Source of the DNA: Bacteroidota bacterium
GTDB lineage: Bacteria; Bacteroidota; Bacteroidia; Chitinophagales; Chitinophagaceae
Length of the DNA stretch: 64,000 bases
NCBI GenBank assembly: GCA_018266555.1
Contig: JAFEAF010000001.1
Coordinates: 248,001-312,000, forward strand
Direction: 5' to 3'
Program-made: the position numbers and the translations under genes
Notes under the pieces: model-generated
Told to the model about the DNA's origin: nothing
Databases searched by the model: none
What the model saw: only the letters and a program-made list of their open reading frames with translations
Part shown: piece by piece, positions 1 to 11,100 of the stretch
How the letters are laid out: every line of letters starts with the position of its first letter
Position numbering within the stretch: position 1 is the first letter of the stretch

Positions 1-80
1 ATAAAGAGGGAAAGATTTTGGTGTATTCAGCCGATGAAAATAAAATTGGCGAGAAATTAAAAGAAGTTTTCGGAGGTTAA
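1..80 (+). CDS. 3' end of an unidentified gene (partial)
   Basis: An open frame enters from the left edge and ends with TAA at 78-80. The readable C-terminus ends in KLKEVFGG. Too little is present to assign a family. The next gene starts 23 bases downstream on the same strand, so the two may share a transcript. Confidence 0.5.
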   Translation, partial: KEGKILVYSADENKIGEKLKEVFGG

Positions 81-103
81 TTTTTTGCTTAAAAAATTAA
101 TAA

Positions 104-487
104 ATGCAAAATTTCTTTTACATACGGGAAAATGGAAAATATATTAGAATTGATTTTCGGAAGATAATATATATAGAAGGCTGCCGAAACTATTTAAAAA
201 TAGTAATGGAACAGGGTTCACACCTTGTGCTGATTACCATGAAACGACTGGAACAATTATTACCTACAAGCTCATTTATTCGTATTCATAAATCTTATAT
301 TGTTTCACTTGAAAAAATAACAGCATTTGATTCAAACTCTGTTTATGTAAATGAAAAACAGTTACCAACAGGAAAAGCCTACAAAGGCATAATTGAACAT
401 TCCGTAGTTGTTGTGCAATCAGCAATGACGGAGCAAGCTGTAACTATTCCATTCAATATTTCCTCAAGGATTGCAGTTGTGAATTGA
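104..487 (+). CDS. Stand-alone LytTR DNA-binding domain protein
   Basis: This 127-residue protein consists almost only of a LytTR-type DNA-binding domain. Visible marks are the early strand ending in IIYIEGCRNYLKI, the segment FIRIHKSYIVSLEKI and the later LPTGKAYKG, which match the usual LytTR beta-strand order (residues about 5-100). There is no receiver domain and no membrane segment. LytTR proteins normally act as the output part of AgrA/AlgR-type response regulators; a free-standing copy may bind DNA constitutively or pair with another protein, which is inference. The ATG at 104 follows the preceding stop by 23 bases. The last 25 residues are not LytTR-like. Confidence 0.8.
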   Translation: MQNFFYIRENGKYIRIDFRKIIYIEGCRNYLKIVMEQGSHLVLITMKRLEQLLPTSSFIRIHKSYIVSLEKITAFDSNSVYVNEKQLPTGKAYKGIIEHSVVVVQSAMTEQAVTIPFNISSRIAVVN

Positions 488-535
488 ACCTTAGAGATGT
501 TTTAGCCACGTATCAGCGACTTAACAGTTCTTGTT

Positions 536-543
536 TTATCTTT
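536..543 (+). promoter_or_regulatory. Bacteroidota -7 promoter element of purQ
   Basis: TATCTTTG matches the Bacteroidota consensus TAnnTTTG exactly. It lies 23 bases before the chosen purQ start at 567, giving a short leader that contains AAAAGG. It also argues against the in-frame start further upstream at 531, which would put the promoter inside the gene. Confidence 0.6.
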
Positions 544-566
544 GCACAATCAACAAAAGGATAGTT

Positions 567-1241
567 ATGAAATTCGGTGTTGTCGTTTTCCCCGGTTCTA
601 ATTGTGACAGGGATATGCAGGATGCATTGGCGTATGACCTGGAGCAGGAAGTGATCATGCTCTGGCATAAGGACAAAGACCTGGGCCGGTTTTCTACTGA
701 AGATTGCATTGTATTGCCGGGAGGGTTTTCTTATGGTGATTACCTGCGTTGTGGCGCTATTGCCCGCTTCAGCCCTATGATGCAAAGCGTTATTGAATTT
801 GCCCATGCCGGCGGAAAAGTTTTTGGAGTGTGTAATGGTTTCCAGATTCTTTGTGAATCTCATTTGCTCCCCGGGGCATTATTACGAAACGGGAATCAAC
901 AATTTGTCAGTAAAAATATTTTCATCACTAATGAACCCGGCAGTATTTATAAAATACCGATTGCACATGGCGAAGGAAGATATTATGCTGATGAAAAAGT
1001 GTTGGATCAGTTAGAATCAGATAACCAGGTACTATTCAGGTATTGTAATGAGAACGGAAATATAACGGAAGAATCAAACCCGAACGGTTCATTAAGAAAT
1101 ATTGCCGGCATTTGTAATGCGAAACGAAATGTATTTGGCATGATGCCACATCCTGAACGGGCTTGCTCAGAAGCTTTGGGCAATACAGATGGCCGCCAGA
1201 TTATTAAAAATCTATTGATGGAAGCGCAACTTGTTTATTAA
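567..1241 (+). CDS. purQ: Phosphoribosylformylglycinamidine synthase subunit PurQ
   Basis: Glutaminase subunit of FGAM synthase, which converts FGAR to FGAM in purine synthesis using ammonia from glutamine; cytoplasmic. The 224 residues are a class I glutamine amidotransferase. The start [16 protein letters not shown] is typical, the catalytic Cys is in VFGVCNGFQ (about residue 88), and the His and Glu are in MMPHPERA near residue 194. The ATG at 567 was chosen over an in-frame codon at 531 because the family begins here and the promoter lies between them. purL and purS are not in the window, so PurQ is encoded apart from its partners. Confidence 0.95.
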   Translation: MKFGVVVFPGSNCDRDMQDALAYDLEQEVIMLWHKDKDLGRFSTEDCIVLPGGFSYGDYLRCGAIARFSPMMQSVIEFAHAGGKVFGVCNGFQILCESHLLPGALLRNGNQQFVSKNIFITNEPGSIYKIPIAHGEGRYYADEKVLDQLESDNQVLFRYCNENGNITEESNPNGSLRNIAGICNAKRNVFGMMPHPERACSEALGNTDGRQIIKNLLMEAQLVY

Positions 1242-1364
1242 AAACGACCTCTTATCAATGATTTGCAGGGTTATGTCCTTTTTCTTCTGAATAAAAATGA
1301 TTTGTCGGTAGTTTTAACAGCTTTTATTCTTATAATTTCGGATTTTTGCAAAAACATATTTCTA

Positions 1365-1829
1365 ATGAGAAATGTGAAAAAAATACTCGGAATTATCTCC
1401 TCCTTTGTGATGGTTGCGCAAGGGCAATCCCAGGGTTTGAATCCGGTAAACTGGAATTTTACATCAAAAAAAACGGGGGATAAAACTTATGAAATTCGCC
1501 TGACTGCAACGATTCAGTCCGGTTGGCATTTATATTCACAGTCTCAGCCCGAAGATGCCATTGCGATACCTACAGGTATCACATTTAATTCAAACCCACT
1601 TTTAACTTTGGAGAATAAAGTGAAAGAAGTGGGTAAAATGGAAAAGTTTCATGATGAAAAATTAGAGTTATCCGCTAATCAGTATTCCAATAAAGTGGAA
1701 TTTGTGCAGGTGGTGAAATTAAAAGCCAACGCAAAAACCAATATCAGCGGCAGTGTGGAATATCAAACCTGTGATGATAAGAAATGCCTACCGCCAAAGA
1801 CAGTTAATTTCAGCATTGCACTTAAATAA
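1365..1829 (+). CDS. Secreted protein with DsbD N-terminal (sensor) domain
   Basis: A 154-residue exported protein with a short signal peptide ending near VAQGQSQG. The mature part resembles the periplasmic N-terminal domain of DsbD: the WHLYSQSQPED segment and a late CDDKKCLPP stretch where the two cysteines correspond to the redox pair of DsbD-alpha. It has no membrane channel or thioredoxin domain. It sits directly before a full-length DsbD whose own N-terminal domain keeps the aromatic GGWQLYAPNQ motif but lacks an obvious CxxxxC pair. A role as a separate redox partner for that DsbD is inference. The start at 1365 gives a good signal peptide; the frame extends upstream without plausible leader sequence. 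Confidence 0.8.
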   Translation: MRNVKKILGIISSFVMVAQGQSQGLNPVNWNFTSKKTGDKTYEIRLTATIQSGWHLYSQSQPEDAIAIPTGITFNSNPLLTLENKVKEVGKMEKFHDEKLELSANQYSNKVEFVQVVKLKANAKTNISGSVEYQTCDDKKCLPPKTVNFSIALK

Positions 1830-1854
1830 AAATGGATTAGTTTATTTATGATAC

Positions 1855-1888
1855 AACGGGTTCCTAAAAAAGGGCTCGTTATTTTTTT
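1855..1888 (+). terminator. Rho-independent terminator after the DsbD-N gene
   Basis: A stem (AACGGGTT at 1855-1862 with GGGCTCGTT ending at 1880, some G-U pairs) is followed by a run of seven T. It lies between the DsbD-N gene and dsbD, so dsbD may be only partly read through from upstream. Confidence 0.55.
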
Positions 1889-1900
1889 AATTAGTGAACG

Positions 1901-3847
1901 ATGTATCTCAAAACCAGGTGCACAATAATACTTTTACTGGCAATTTGTTTTTCGATAAAAAGCTTTGCACAGGATGTAATTTCCCCATATCAATGGGAAG
2001 TAACGGCTGAAAAAAAAGCTGACGGTATTTATATTCTTAGTTTTTCTGCTAATGCTACCGGTGGATGGCAGTTATATGCACCCAACCAGGTTTTAGCCGA
2101 TGTGAAGATGGCAGAACTTTTTTTTAATGATTCAAGCATCCGGCAAACAGGTGGCTTTGTTGAAACCGGTATGGCAAAAAATATCAAAAGCAATATTTTT
2201 GAAAACCAGGATGTAAAAGTGTATGATGGAAATGTTCAATGGAAAGCTGAGATTCAGATTCAGGGTACGGTGCCTGCACATTTGCAGGGTAAGCTCGATT
2301 ACACTTACGGCAAAAATGATGAATTTTATCCGTCCACCCCATTCTCTTTTGCCGTGAATCTCGAAGGAGGTGTGGAGGCTTCGACTAGAATATTAATTCC
2401 TACCATTGATATTAATAACCCGGTGAATGATTGTGGCGATACGGTAAAAAAAGACAGCAGCCTATTTGTAATTTTTCTTCTTGGGCTTTTAGGTGGCTTT
2501 ATTGCATTGCTGACACCCTGTGTATTTCCCATGATTCCCCTGACAGTATCTTTTTTTACAAAAAATGCACAGGAGAAAAAAAAAGGTGTACGGGGAGCTT
2601 TGCTTTATGGTTTTTTTATTTTCCTGATCTACATTTTGATTACGGTACCTTTTCACATTGCGGGCAAGACCAATCCGGAAATTTTCAATAATATTTCCAC
2701 GAATGTCTGGCTGAACCTTTTCTTCTTTTTGATCTTCGTGGTATTTGCCTTTTCATTTTTTGGTTATTACGAAATAGGGTTACCATCAGGATTAGCTAAT
2801 AAAATGGGTGCCCGTTCAGGCATTGGAAATCTTACCGGGATATTTTTTATGGCGTTGACATTAGCTATTGTTTCATTTTCCTGCACAGGCCCTATTCTCG
2901 GAACTTTATTAGCAGGTGTGGCTGAACAAGGCGCCTGGCCGCTAACCATCGGCGCTGCCGGTTTTGGATTAGCATTGGGTTTGCCCTTTGCCATCTTCGC
3001 TTTATTTCCAAAATGGCTTCATACCATTCCTAAATCAGGTGGTTGGCTTACTGATGTAAAAGTGGTATTAGGTTTTATAGAATTGGCTTTAGCGGTTAAA
3101 TTCCTTGCCAATGCCGATAATGTAAAGCAATGGGGATTCTTAAAGCGGGAAGTGTTTATCGGCTTATGGATTATAGTAGGTATTTGTATCGTATTATATT
3201 TATTGGGCTTCATTCGGTTTTCGCATAGCTCACCGGTGAAAAAATTCAGCAAAACAAGAATTGCTTTTCTGAGTTTATTTATTGGAGCAACAATTTACCT
3301 GGTTCCGGGTATTACAAATACTTCATGGGCAAAGCTGAAACTGATCAGCGGCTTTCCACCACCGGTTTGTTACAGTGTTTATAAACAACCTGTGAATTGC
3401 GATAAGTCATTATTGGATTACGAGCAGGCTATTCAATTGGCGAAAAAAGAAAACAAGCCGGTACTCATTGATTTCACCGGATGGGCCTGTGTCAACTGCA
3501 GAAGGATGGAAGAAAAAGTGTGGACCAAATCATACGTGGAGAAATTGATGCGTAATGATTTTATCCTGGTATCATTGTATGTGGATGAGCGGACCAAACT
3601 ACCGGCTTCGGAGCAAATTGTTTATAAAACCAAAAATGGCAGTGAAAAATCCATTGTTACCATTGGAGATAAATGGACAGCTTTTCAGATAGATAATTTT
3701 AATGCTACTTCGCAACCTCAATATGTTATGGTAAGCCCTGATGAAAAAGCATTGGCGAAACCTAAGTTTTACACTCCCGATGCACAGGAGTTTGCTGATT
3801 GGCTTAAATGCGGATTGGATGCTTTTAAGAAATATTCGGGGAAATAA
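1901..3847 (+). CDS. dsbD: Thiol:disulfide interchange protein DsbD
   Basis: Inner-membrane protein that carries reducing power from cytoplasmic thioredoxin to the periplasm. The 648 residues follow the family order: signal peptide ending about KSFAQ (residue 24), a periplasmic N-terminal domain (about 25-160), a CcdA-like membrane domain of about eight helices (about 190-450) with the paired cysteines in LLTPCVFPMIP and SFSCTGPILGT, and a C-terminal thioredoxin fold (about 500-648) with active site WACVNCRRME near residue 530. The N-terminal domain lacks the usual cysteine pair, which the preceding small secreted protein has. Confidence 0.92.
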   Translation: MYLKTRCTIILLLAICFSIKSFAQDVISPYQWEVTAEKKADGIYILSFSANATGGWQLYAPNQVLADVKMAELFFNDSSIRQTGGFVETGMAKNIKSNIFENQDVKVYDGNVQWKAEIQIQGTVPAHLQGKLDYTYGKNDEFYPSTPFSFAVNLEGGVEASTRILIPTIDINNPVNDCGDTVKKDSSLFVIFLLGLLGGFIALLTPCVFPMIPLTVSFFTKNAQEKKKGVRGALLYGFFIFLIYILITVPFHIAGKTNPEIFNNISTNVWLNLFFFLIFVVFAFSFFGYYEIGLPSGLANKMGARSGIGNLTGIFFMALTLAIVSFSCTGPILGTLLAGVAEQGAWPLTIGAAGFGLALGLPFAIFALFPKWLHTIPKSGGWLTDVKVVLGFIELALAVKFLANADNVKQWGFLKREVFIGLWIIVGICIVLYLLGFIRFSHSSPVKKFSKTRIAFLSLFIGATIYLVPGITNTSWAKLKLISGFPPPVCYSVYKQPVNCDKSLLDYEQAIQLAKKENKPVLIDFTGWACVNCRRMEEKVWTKSYVEKLMRNDFILVSLYVDERTKLPASEQIVYKTKNGSEKSIVTIGDKWTAFQIDNFNATSQPQYVMVSPDEKALAKPKFYTPDAQEFADWLKCGLDAFKKYSGK

Positions 3848-3866
3848 GTTTCACAATCATAAAAAG

Positions 3867-3903
3867 AAAATGTCCCGGATTTTTGTTCGGGACATTTTAA
3901 TTA
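3867..3903 (+). terminator. Terminator after dsbD containing a TCCCG/CGGGA palindrome
   Basis: AAAATGTCCCG (3867-3877) pairs perfectly with CGGGACATTTT (3888-3898), an 11-bp stem with a 10-base loop, followed by a short AT tail. The core TCCCG...CGGGA recurs in other RNA contexts in this window (24000-24048, 28751-28840). Confidence 0.75.
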
Positions 3904-3905
3904 GG

Positions 3906-4002
3906 TGTCATTCTGTAGCAGCCTACACTCGGCAAGCAAAAGGGAAAAATTCTTTTTCGAAGTAAGAACTGTTCCGGTTGAGGTTGGAGATACAGAATGA
4001 CA
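3906..4002. repeat. 97-bp element bounded by a 12-bp perfect inverted repeat
   Basis: TGTCATTCTGTA at 3906-3917 is the exact reverse complement of TACAGAATGACA at 3991-4002. The 73 bases between are non-coding. This resembles a small MITE-like element or a decayed intergenic repeat of the TGTCATTCTG type seen in Bacteroidota genomes. It lies between the convergent dsbD and sigma-factor genes. Confidence 0.55.
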
Positions 4003-4041
4003 AGAGCTATCTCTCAACGTTCCTTTCCAAGGGAGAGGAAT

Positions 4042-4623
4042 TTAGAGAGCAATTTGTTTTTGCATCATTAGTTTTCTCAGGTTGATGAGACCATAACGCA
4101 TGCGGCCCAGCGCAGTATTGATGCTGCAATTGGTGGCTGCTGCAATTTCTTTAAAGCTCATATCTGCGTAATGACGAAGTATGATCACTTCCCGTTGATC
4201 TTCGGGCAGGCGTTCCAGCATATCACGAACCCGGTCGTGGCTTTGACGGCGTATCATGGTGATTTCAGCGCTGTCTTCTGAAAAATTCAATACTTCAAAA
4301 ATGTCTTTGTCTTCACCATTACGGATCGTTGGCGTACGCTTTACTTTACGAAAATGATCTACACAAAGATTGTGTGCAATACGCATGGCCCAGGGAAGGA
4401 ATTTGCCTTCTTCGGTATAACGTCCGCTGCGCATAGTGTCAATGATGCGGATAAATACATCCTGGAAAATATCTTCAGCGAGGTACTTATCCTTTACAAG
4501 GAACAAAATGGATGTGTACAATTTGTCTTTGTGACGAAGTACCAGGGCTTCCAAAGCATCCAGGTTTCCATCTTTAAACAGATGGATCAATTCATGATCG
4601 GTTTTCTTGTTAAAAGCTTTCAT
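4042..4623 (-). CDS. ECF-family RNA polymerase sigma factor
   Basis: The 193 residues contain sigma-70 region 2 (about residues 20-90, with YTSILFLVKDKYLAEDIFQDVFIR-type core and W-A-M-R-I-A-H-N) and region 4 (about 130-185, LPEDQREVIILRHYADMSFKEIA followed by the helix-turn-helix). It directs RNA polymerase to an alternative promoter set. No anti-sigma gene is adjacent: the next gene upstream is divergent uvrA. That resembles the many Bacteroidota ECF factors controlled at the level of expression. Confidence 0.92.
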   Translation of the reverse strand: MKAFNKKTDHELIHLFKDGNLDALEALVLRHKDKLYTSILFLVKDKYLAEDIFQDVFIRIIDTMRSGRYTEEGKFLPWAMRIAHNLCVDHFRKVKRTPTIRNGEDKDIFEVLNFSEDSAEITMIRRQSHDRVRDMLERLPEDQREVIILRHYADMSFKEIAAATNCSINTALGRMRYGLINLRKLMMQKQIAL

Positions 4624-4883
4624 AAACTTCTATAGTTTTAGGTTGGTTCGCTAATGGCGAATATTCAATAGATATTGGTTAAACAAATTAAATTCGGTAA
4701 AAATGAAACGTGTAGAAGTTTATGCAATAGGCGAGTGACAATTTTGGTTATTCATATTTTTTGATATTGGACTTTAAAAGTAGGCCATTTTCTGAAACTG
4801 CCAAACATTTAGTGGTCAAAAAAACAAATCATTTTTATAAAAAACTGTTAATCGTTGGCTGAAATTCAGAAGGAATAAGGGTT

Positions 4884-4891
4884 TACATTTG
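4884..4891 (+). promoter_or_regulatory. -7 promoter element of the first uvrA
   Basis: TACATTTG matches TAnnTTTG and lies 11 bases before the ATG at 4903, predicting a very short leader. Confidence 0.5.
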
Positions 4892-4902
4892 CAGACTGTA
4901 CA

Positions 4903-7713
4903 ATGGAAAATTTAATAAAAGGGAAAAACCCCGATAAAACTACGACCGTAAATTCCACAAAAAATATCTTTATCAAAGGGGCCAGAGTGCACAACCTGAA
5001 AAATATTAGTGTGCAAATTCCCAGGGATAAATTAATTGTGGTAACCGGAGTTTCAGGCTCCGGAAAATCTTCCCTAACCATTGATACATTGTATGCCGAA
5101 GGACAGCGACGTTATGCAGAAAGTCTCAGCGCCTATGCCCGCCAGTTTCTCACAAGAATGAATAAGCCTGATGTGGATTATATAAAAGGGTTATGTCCTG
5201 CCATTGCTATTGAACAAAAAGTGATAACAAGAACACCACGCAGTACGGTGGGCAGTATGACAGAGATATATGATTACCTGAGGCTTTTATTTGCAAGAAT
5301 TGGAAAAACCTTTTCACCTGTTTCGGGCAGAGAAGTAAAGAAAGACGATGTGGCTGATGTGCTGAACCAAATAACTGAGTTAAATGATGGTGATAAAGTT
5401 TTTATCCTGATTTCCCTTAAGAAAAATAAAAACCGGGATATAAAAGAAGAATTGAATATTCTTTTGCAAAAAGGATTTAGCCGCATTTATAAAAAAGGGG
5501 AGACCATCAGGATAGAAGACATACAAACCAATAATCAATACTCACTTATTGATGATCAATGTTCAGTTTTGGTGGACAGGATAGTGGTGAAGGACTTTGA
5601 TGAAGATGATAAGCATCGTCTTGCCGATTCTATAGGAACTGCTTTTTATGAAGGGGATGGAGATGTGTATATTGAAGTGAACGGGGAAAAAAGATTTTAC
5701 TTTAATAACCGGTTTGAGATGGATGGAATTCAATTTGAAGAACCCACACCGAATTTATTTTCCTTCAATAATCCGTATGGTGCATGTCCGACTTGCGAAG
5801 GATTCTCGCAGGTTTTAGGAATAGATAGTGATTTAGTAATTCCGAACCGCAGTCTTAGTGTTTATGAAGGTGCCGTGGCTCCCTGGAAAGGTGAAAAATT
5901 AGATTGGTGGCGGCAGCAATTCATCAAAGGAGCTAAACAATCCGGGTTCCCGATTCATAAATCTGTTGCGGATCTTTCAAAAAAACATTATGAAATTCTT
6001 TGGGAAGGTGATGAACATGTTTATGGTATCAATGAATTTTTCAAAGATGTAGAGAAGCAATTGTATAAAGTGCAATACAGGGTACTGCTCAGCCGGTATA
6101 GGGGCAGAACACAATGCCCCGATTGCAAGGGGTATCGTCTTCGTAAAGAAGCCTTATACATTAAAGTGAATAACAAACATATCGGGGAATTAAGTGAATG
6201 GCCGGTAAAAGAACTTAAGCTGTGGTTTGATGATCTGGAGAAAAAATTAAATGACTATGATAAAAAAGTAGCAAAACGGATTCTTATTGAGATCAACAAC
6301 CGGCTGAACACATTATTAAATGTGGGGCTTGGATACCTGACTATAAATCGTCTTGCAAATACATTGAGCGGCGGCGAAAGTCAACGCATACAATTGACCC
6401 GAAGTCTGGGAAGCAATCTTACCAATTCTTTGTATATACTTGATGAACCTTCCATCGGGCTTCATTCAAGAGACACCGAAAACCTGATTCGTGTTTTGAA
6501 AGAACTTCGTGATTTGGGTAATACCGTTGTAGTAGTGGAGCATGATGAAATGATGATGCGGGAAGCTGATCATATTATTGATATGGGCCCATTGGCTTCT
6601 CACCTCGGCGGAGAGATAGTGGCTGAGGGAGATTATGATGCCATTGTTTCAAATTTCAACAGCCTCACCGGAAAATATTTGTCAGGAGAATTGAAAATTG
6701 AACCACCAAAGTTTGTTCGTAAATGGAATAATTCTATTACAGTGGAGGGAGCCAAACAACATAACCTGAAAAATATTGATGTAGAGTTTCCATTGAATGT
6801 ATTATGCGTGGTAAGTGGTGTCAGCGGCAGCGGGAAAACAACGCTGGTGAAACAGATTTTATATCCTGCATTGAAAAAAATGAAAGGAGAGTTTGTTGAC
6901 AAAGTAGGTCTGCATAAAACCATCAGCGGAGATATTGACAGTATTTCTCAAATTGAAATGGTTGATCAAAATCCAATTGGAAAATCTTCGAGAAGCAACC
7001 CGGTTACGTATATAAAAGCGTATGACGAGATCAGGGATCTATTTGCGAAGCAGCCGTTGAGTAAAATAAGAGGCTTTCTGCCCAAACATTTTTCATTTAA
7101 TGTGGATGGCGGACGATGCGACGCCTGTAAAGGTGAAGGAGAGCAAGTGGTGGAAATGCAATTTCTTGCTGATGTGCACCTGACCTGTGAAGTGTGTAGT
7201 GGAAAGCGTTTCAAGGAAGAAGTGCTGGAAGTACACTACAAAGGAAAAAATATCTATGATATTTTAGAGTTAAGTGTGGATGAGGCGATAGAATTTTTCC
7301 ATGAAGAAAAGAATTTAGTAAAAGCAATACACCCGTTGAGTGATGTAGGATTAGGTTATATCAAATTAGGCCAATCCTCGGATACTTTATCGGGTGGCGA
7401 AGCGCAGCGGGTGAAACTTGCATCATTTCTTGGAAAAGGAAAAAATTCCGATAAAGTACTTTTTATTTTTGATGAACCCACTACAGGGCTTCATTTTCAT
7501 GATATAAAAAAATTGCTGACTTCTTTTGACTTCCTGATTGAGCAAGGTCATTCCATCATCATCATTGAACATAACATGGAAGTCATCCGCAGTGCAGACT
7601 GGATCATTGACCTGGGCCCCGAAGCAGGTGATGAAGGTGGAGATATAGTATATGCCGGCAAACCCGAAGGATTAAAAAAAATAAAAACAAGCCGGACAGG
7701 AAAATTTATTTGA
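4903..7713 (+). CDS. uvrA: Excinuclease ABC subunit A (UvrA, first of two paralogues)
   Basis: DNA-damage-sensing ATPase of nucleotide excision repair that loads UvrB onto lesions. The 936 residues hold both ABC modules: Walker [10 protein letters not shown] near residue 50 and GVSGSGKTT near 638, signatures LSGGESQR near 488 and LSGGEAQR near 828, Walker [11 protein letters not shown] and [10 protein letters not shown]. The zinc modules CPTCEG/CPDCKG and CDACKG/CEVCSG are intact, and the insert after [16 protein letters not shown] corresponds to the UvrB-binding region. A second, slightly longer UvrA lies at 29599-32457; this copy is more divergent in its signature and insertion domains. Which copy is the housekeeping one cannot be settled from sequence alone. 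Confidence 0.93.
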   Translation: MENLIKGKNPDKTTTVNSTKNIFIKGARVHNLKNISVQIPRDKLIVVTGVSGSGKSSLTIDTLYAEGQRRYAESLSAYARQFLTRMNKPDVDYIKGLCPAIAIEQKVITRTPRSTVGSMTEIYDYLRLLFARIGKTFSPVSGREVKKDDVADVLNQITELNDGDKVFILISLKKNKNRDIKEELNILLQKGFSRIYKKGETIRIEDIQTNNQYSLIDDQCSVLVDRIVVKDFDEDDKHRLADSIGTAFYEGDGDVYIEVNGEKRFYFNNRFEMDGIQFEEPTPNLFSFNNPYGACPTCEGFSQVLGIDSDLVIPNRSLSVYEGAVAPWKGEKLDWWRQQFIKGAKQSGFPIHKSVADLSKKHYEILWEGDEHVYGINEFFKDVEKQLYKVQYRVLLSRYRGRTQCPDCKGYRLRKEALYIKVNNKHIGELSEWPVKELKLWFDDLEKKLNDYDKKVAKRILIEINNRLNTLLNVGLGYLTINRLANTLSGGESQRIQLTRSLGSNLTNSLYILDEPSIGLHSRDTENLIRVLKELRDLGNTVVVVEHDEMMMREADHIIDMGPLASHLGGEIVAEGDYDAIVSNFNSLTGKYLSGELKIEPPKFVRKWNNSITVEGAKQHNLKNIDVEFPLNVLCVVSGVSGSGKTTLVKQILYPALKKMKGEFVDKVGLHKTISGDIDSISQIEMVDQNPIGKSSRSNPVTYIKAYDEIRDLFAKQPLSKIRGFLPKHFSFNVDGGRCDACKGEGEQVVEMQFLADVHLTCEVCSGKRFKEEVLEVHYKGKNIYDILELSVDEAIEFFHEEKNLVKAIHPLSDVGLGYIKLGQSSDTLSGGEAQRVKLASFLGKGKNSDKVLFIFDEPTTGLHFHDIKKLLTSFDFLIEQGHSIIIIEHNMEVIRSADWIIDLGPEAGDEGGDIVYAGKPEGLKKIKTSRTGKFI

Positions 7714-8189
7714 ATTTGCTTCTTGCAATTACAATTTCTCCAGACAGAAACTAAACAACTACAGTAATTTTTTTTTTCTTGATTAGGATTTTTCCTATAT
7801 CGTTTAAATAGTTTAGTCTCCGTCTGTAAATTATTTATTTTAAAATCAAAGAGTTACTTGTGATGAACCGTTAGTAAATGTACCTCCTAAGATTTACTGT
7901 TGAGCCACTTTAAGTGCTTTTGCTTATCAAGATTTGCTAAAATCTGATTAGAAGCACATTACAAATTTTGTTTTCACTTGGATAAGCGAATACCCCTAAA
8001 TATTTTTACCACCTGATAAAATCCAATTCGTATGAAAAAAGTAATACAGAAATCACTTCTATTAAAGTAGGTAATAGGGAAGAATCAATACTGCTTCATT
8101 CCGTTTTTTGAATTCTGAAATCACATTTATTCAAGCGAGTTTTTTTATAACTAAAAGAAACCAATAAGCCATCTGCAAAACCACATTTA
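7714..8189. other. Non-coding stretch before the T9SS surface protein
   Basis: 476 bases without a credible gene. It is AT-rich; the only structure seen is a weak dyad (AGATTT GCTA AAATCT at about 7929-7944). No clear -7 element was found before the gene at 8190. Confidence 0.5.
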
Positions 8190-11100
8190 ATGAAAAACCT
8201 TTTACCTTTTTATTTACTCAGGCATTTTCGAATTTCTGCGGAGGATTCAAAAGAAGATTTTAACCAGGTTCTGAAAAAAGCAGGAATAAGATTTGTTTTC
8301 ATCTTGATCATACTTTTTACTTTCAAACAAAATTTTGCGCAGACATATTTTCGTTCCAAAGGTAGCGGGAACTGGAATAATACATTAATATGGGAGTCTT
8401 CGGCCAATGCGATCAATTGGGTGAATGCATCTGTTACTCCAACCGACATAAATGCAAATAGCATTACTATTCAAAACGGGCATATTGTAACTATCACTGC
8501 TGATGTCACAGTTGATGAAGTTGTCATCGCAACTGGAGGTGAAATTGATTTGGGCAACGGAGTGAATCTTACCATCACTAACGGAAGCGGAACTGATTTT
8601 GATGTGAATGGTATTTTCAGAAATGGAACTGGTACTGCGAACGGGGCCGGGGGAACGGTAACCCAAAATGCCGGAAGTACAATGGTATTTGAAAATGGGA
8701 GTACATATCAACACGGTTTCACTAATACATCGGGCAATATTCCCGTAGCAGCGTGGAATACCGGATCCACTTGTGAAATTGTTGGTTACACCAGCTTTGC
8801 AGGAAATGTAGGTACTGGATTCGATCAGAATTTTTTCAATTTTACTTGGGACTGCACTAACCAAACAGGGAGTAATGGAATTAATCTTGGTGGAAAGCTT
8901 ACAACAATCAATGGGGACTTTAATATAATAAACACCGGTAGCGGAAACGTACAGTTAGGAAATAACAGCAATTTTACCACTACTATTGCAGGAAATTATA
9001 ATCAAACCGGCGGCACCTTATATATAGTGAAAACCTCTCAAACGGGTAATGTGAATTTATCAGGAGATTTCAATATGAGTGGTGGTGTACTTCGCCGGGG
9101 TGGAGGAACTAACAGGTTTTATTTTACAGGAACCGGTACTCAAAAAATGATTAAGACGGGGGGAACTATAACAGGTGCAGTTAGGTTTTATATCAATAGC
9201 GGCGCTACAGTTGATTTCGGCAATTATGTACTTGATGGGTCCGGGGCATTATTCACTGCATACTCGGGAGCAACTATCATTACGGCCAATGCTGGCGGTT
9301 TTGATAAGAATAGTTCATCGGGTTCTGTACAGGTATCAGGTTCACGAACTTTTTCTGGCGGGGTAAATTATATTTATAATGGCAATCAAAATCAAATTAC
9401 AGGCGACGGGCTTACTCAGAACACTCCTGCGAATGTTACAATTTCAAATACCGGTTCATCCGGCAACAACACTGTTTCACTAACTTCTAATACAACTATT
9501 TCGGGTGATCTTTTGATTTCTTCAGGGATTTTTGGTGCAGGTGGCAGCAATCGTGACTTTACATTATCAGGAAACTGGATAAATAATGGAGGGAGTTATG
9601 AAGGGGGAACCAGCACTGTAACTTTTTCAGGTAGCAATCAGGTTATTGGCGGAACTGCCGGAACTTCATTTCCCAATCTTCAAATAGACCGTGGTGCCAG
9701 TGTAACATTAGATAAAAGTGCTACGGCGACATCATTGACATTTGTTGTTGCCAATGCAGCTACCAATTTTTCACAAAACGCCGGTGACGATCTTACTGTT
9801 TCCGGTGATGTTAATATAATGCAACCCAATGCAAACAATATTACCACTGCCTGGAATATTAACGAGGGAACTGCTACGGTAAATGGAAACATTATCATCG
9901 GCGGAACAAACAATAACACGACAAGAATTGCCAAACTTGTAACTACAACAGGTTCTCTTACTGTATCGGGAGATATTATTTATAATTCGTCAAATTCAAA
10001 TCCGGCAAGTGCAGTTATAGATATGAGCGGAGGTGCAGGCATAATAAATCTTTCAGGAGGATTGCTGACAAACCATAACAGCGGGACTTTAAATGCAGGC
10101 AGTTCAAGCATTTTTAATTTTAACGGCACATCACCACAATTGATACCGTTAGGAATGAGCAATATTATTTTCAATAATATTTATACAAACAATACCAGCC
10201 CCGGAGGGGCAATATTGAATGGAGCAGTTACAGCTACAAATGTGACCGGAGATATTCGGGTGAAAAGTGGGTTACTTAATAATGGTGCAAATCCCATTGT
10301 TGGAAATTCACTCAAAACATTTGAAATATCAGAAGGTGCAACATTCCGGTTAACCGGTATGAGTGCATCACCAACAGGTTTTTTGAACCAGGTCTTTAGT
10401 ACAAACAGCACTACAGAATTTGCAGGAACTAATCAGTCTATAAATCCTGCTATATATGGGATTTTGATAACGAGCGGAACAGGCACCAAAACGCTTAGCG
10501 GAAATATCACAGTGAAAGGAGATATTACCATTAACAGTGGAAGCTCTTTAGATGTATCTCCGGGTAATTTTGGAATAACTGCCCAGGGAGATTGGATCAA
10601 TAATGGATCATTCATCTCACAAAACGGAACAATATTTTTTAATGGAACTGATCCACAGAATATCGGGGGCAGTTCAGCTTCAACATTCAATAATCTTTCC
10701 ATTAACAATTCTTCCGGGGTGACATTGCAGCAAAATGAATCAGTAAAAGCGGTTTTGACTTTTTCAAATGGATTGATTTATACATCCGGCTCTGCACTGC
10801 TTACATTGGATGCAGGCTCAGCCATTTCAGGTGCAACTGATAAAAAATTTGTAAACGGCCCGATGAAAAAAATTGGTAATACTGCTTTCACTTTTCCGGT
10901 AGGCAAATCTTCGGTGTATGCTCCGGTAAGTATTTCAGCACCTTCTAATAGTACAGATGCATTTATTGCAGAATACATGAGAGCCAATGCAAAAGCATTA
11001 GGGCCGGTTTCAGCCACAGGCCTTGAACTGGTCAGTGCTTGTGAATATTGGAGAGTTGAGCGGGTCAATGGAACTTCGAATGTAGATGTTACTTTATCCT

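Noticed and set aside
8385-8864. Antisense open frame inside the T9SS surface protein
   Set aside because: The repetitive Gly/Asn/Thr codons of the real gene produce stop-poor antisense frames; no promoter or family match.
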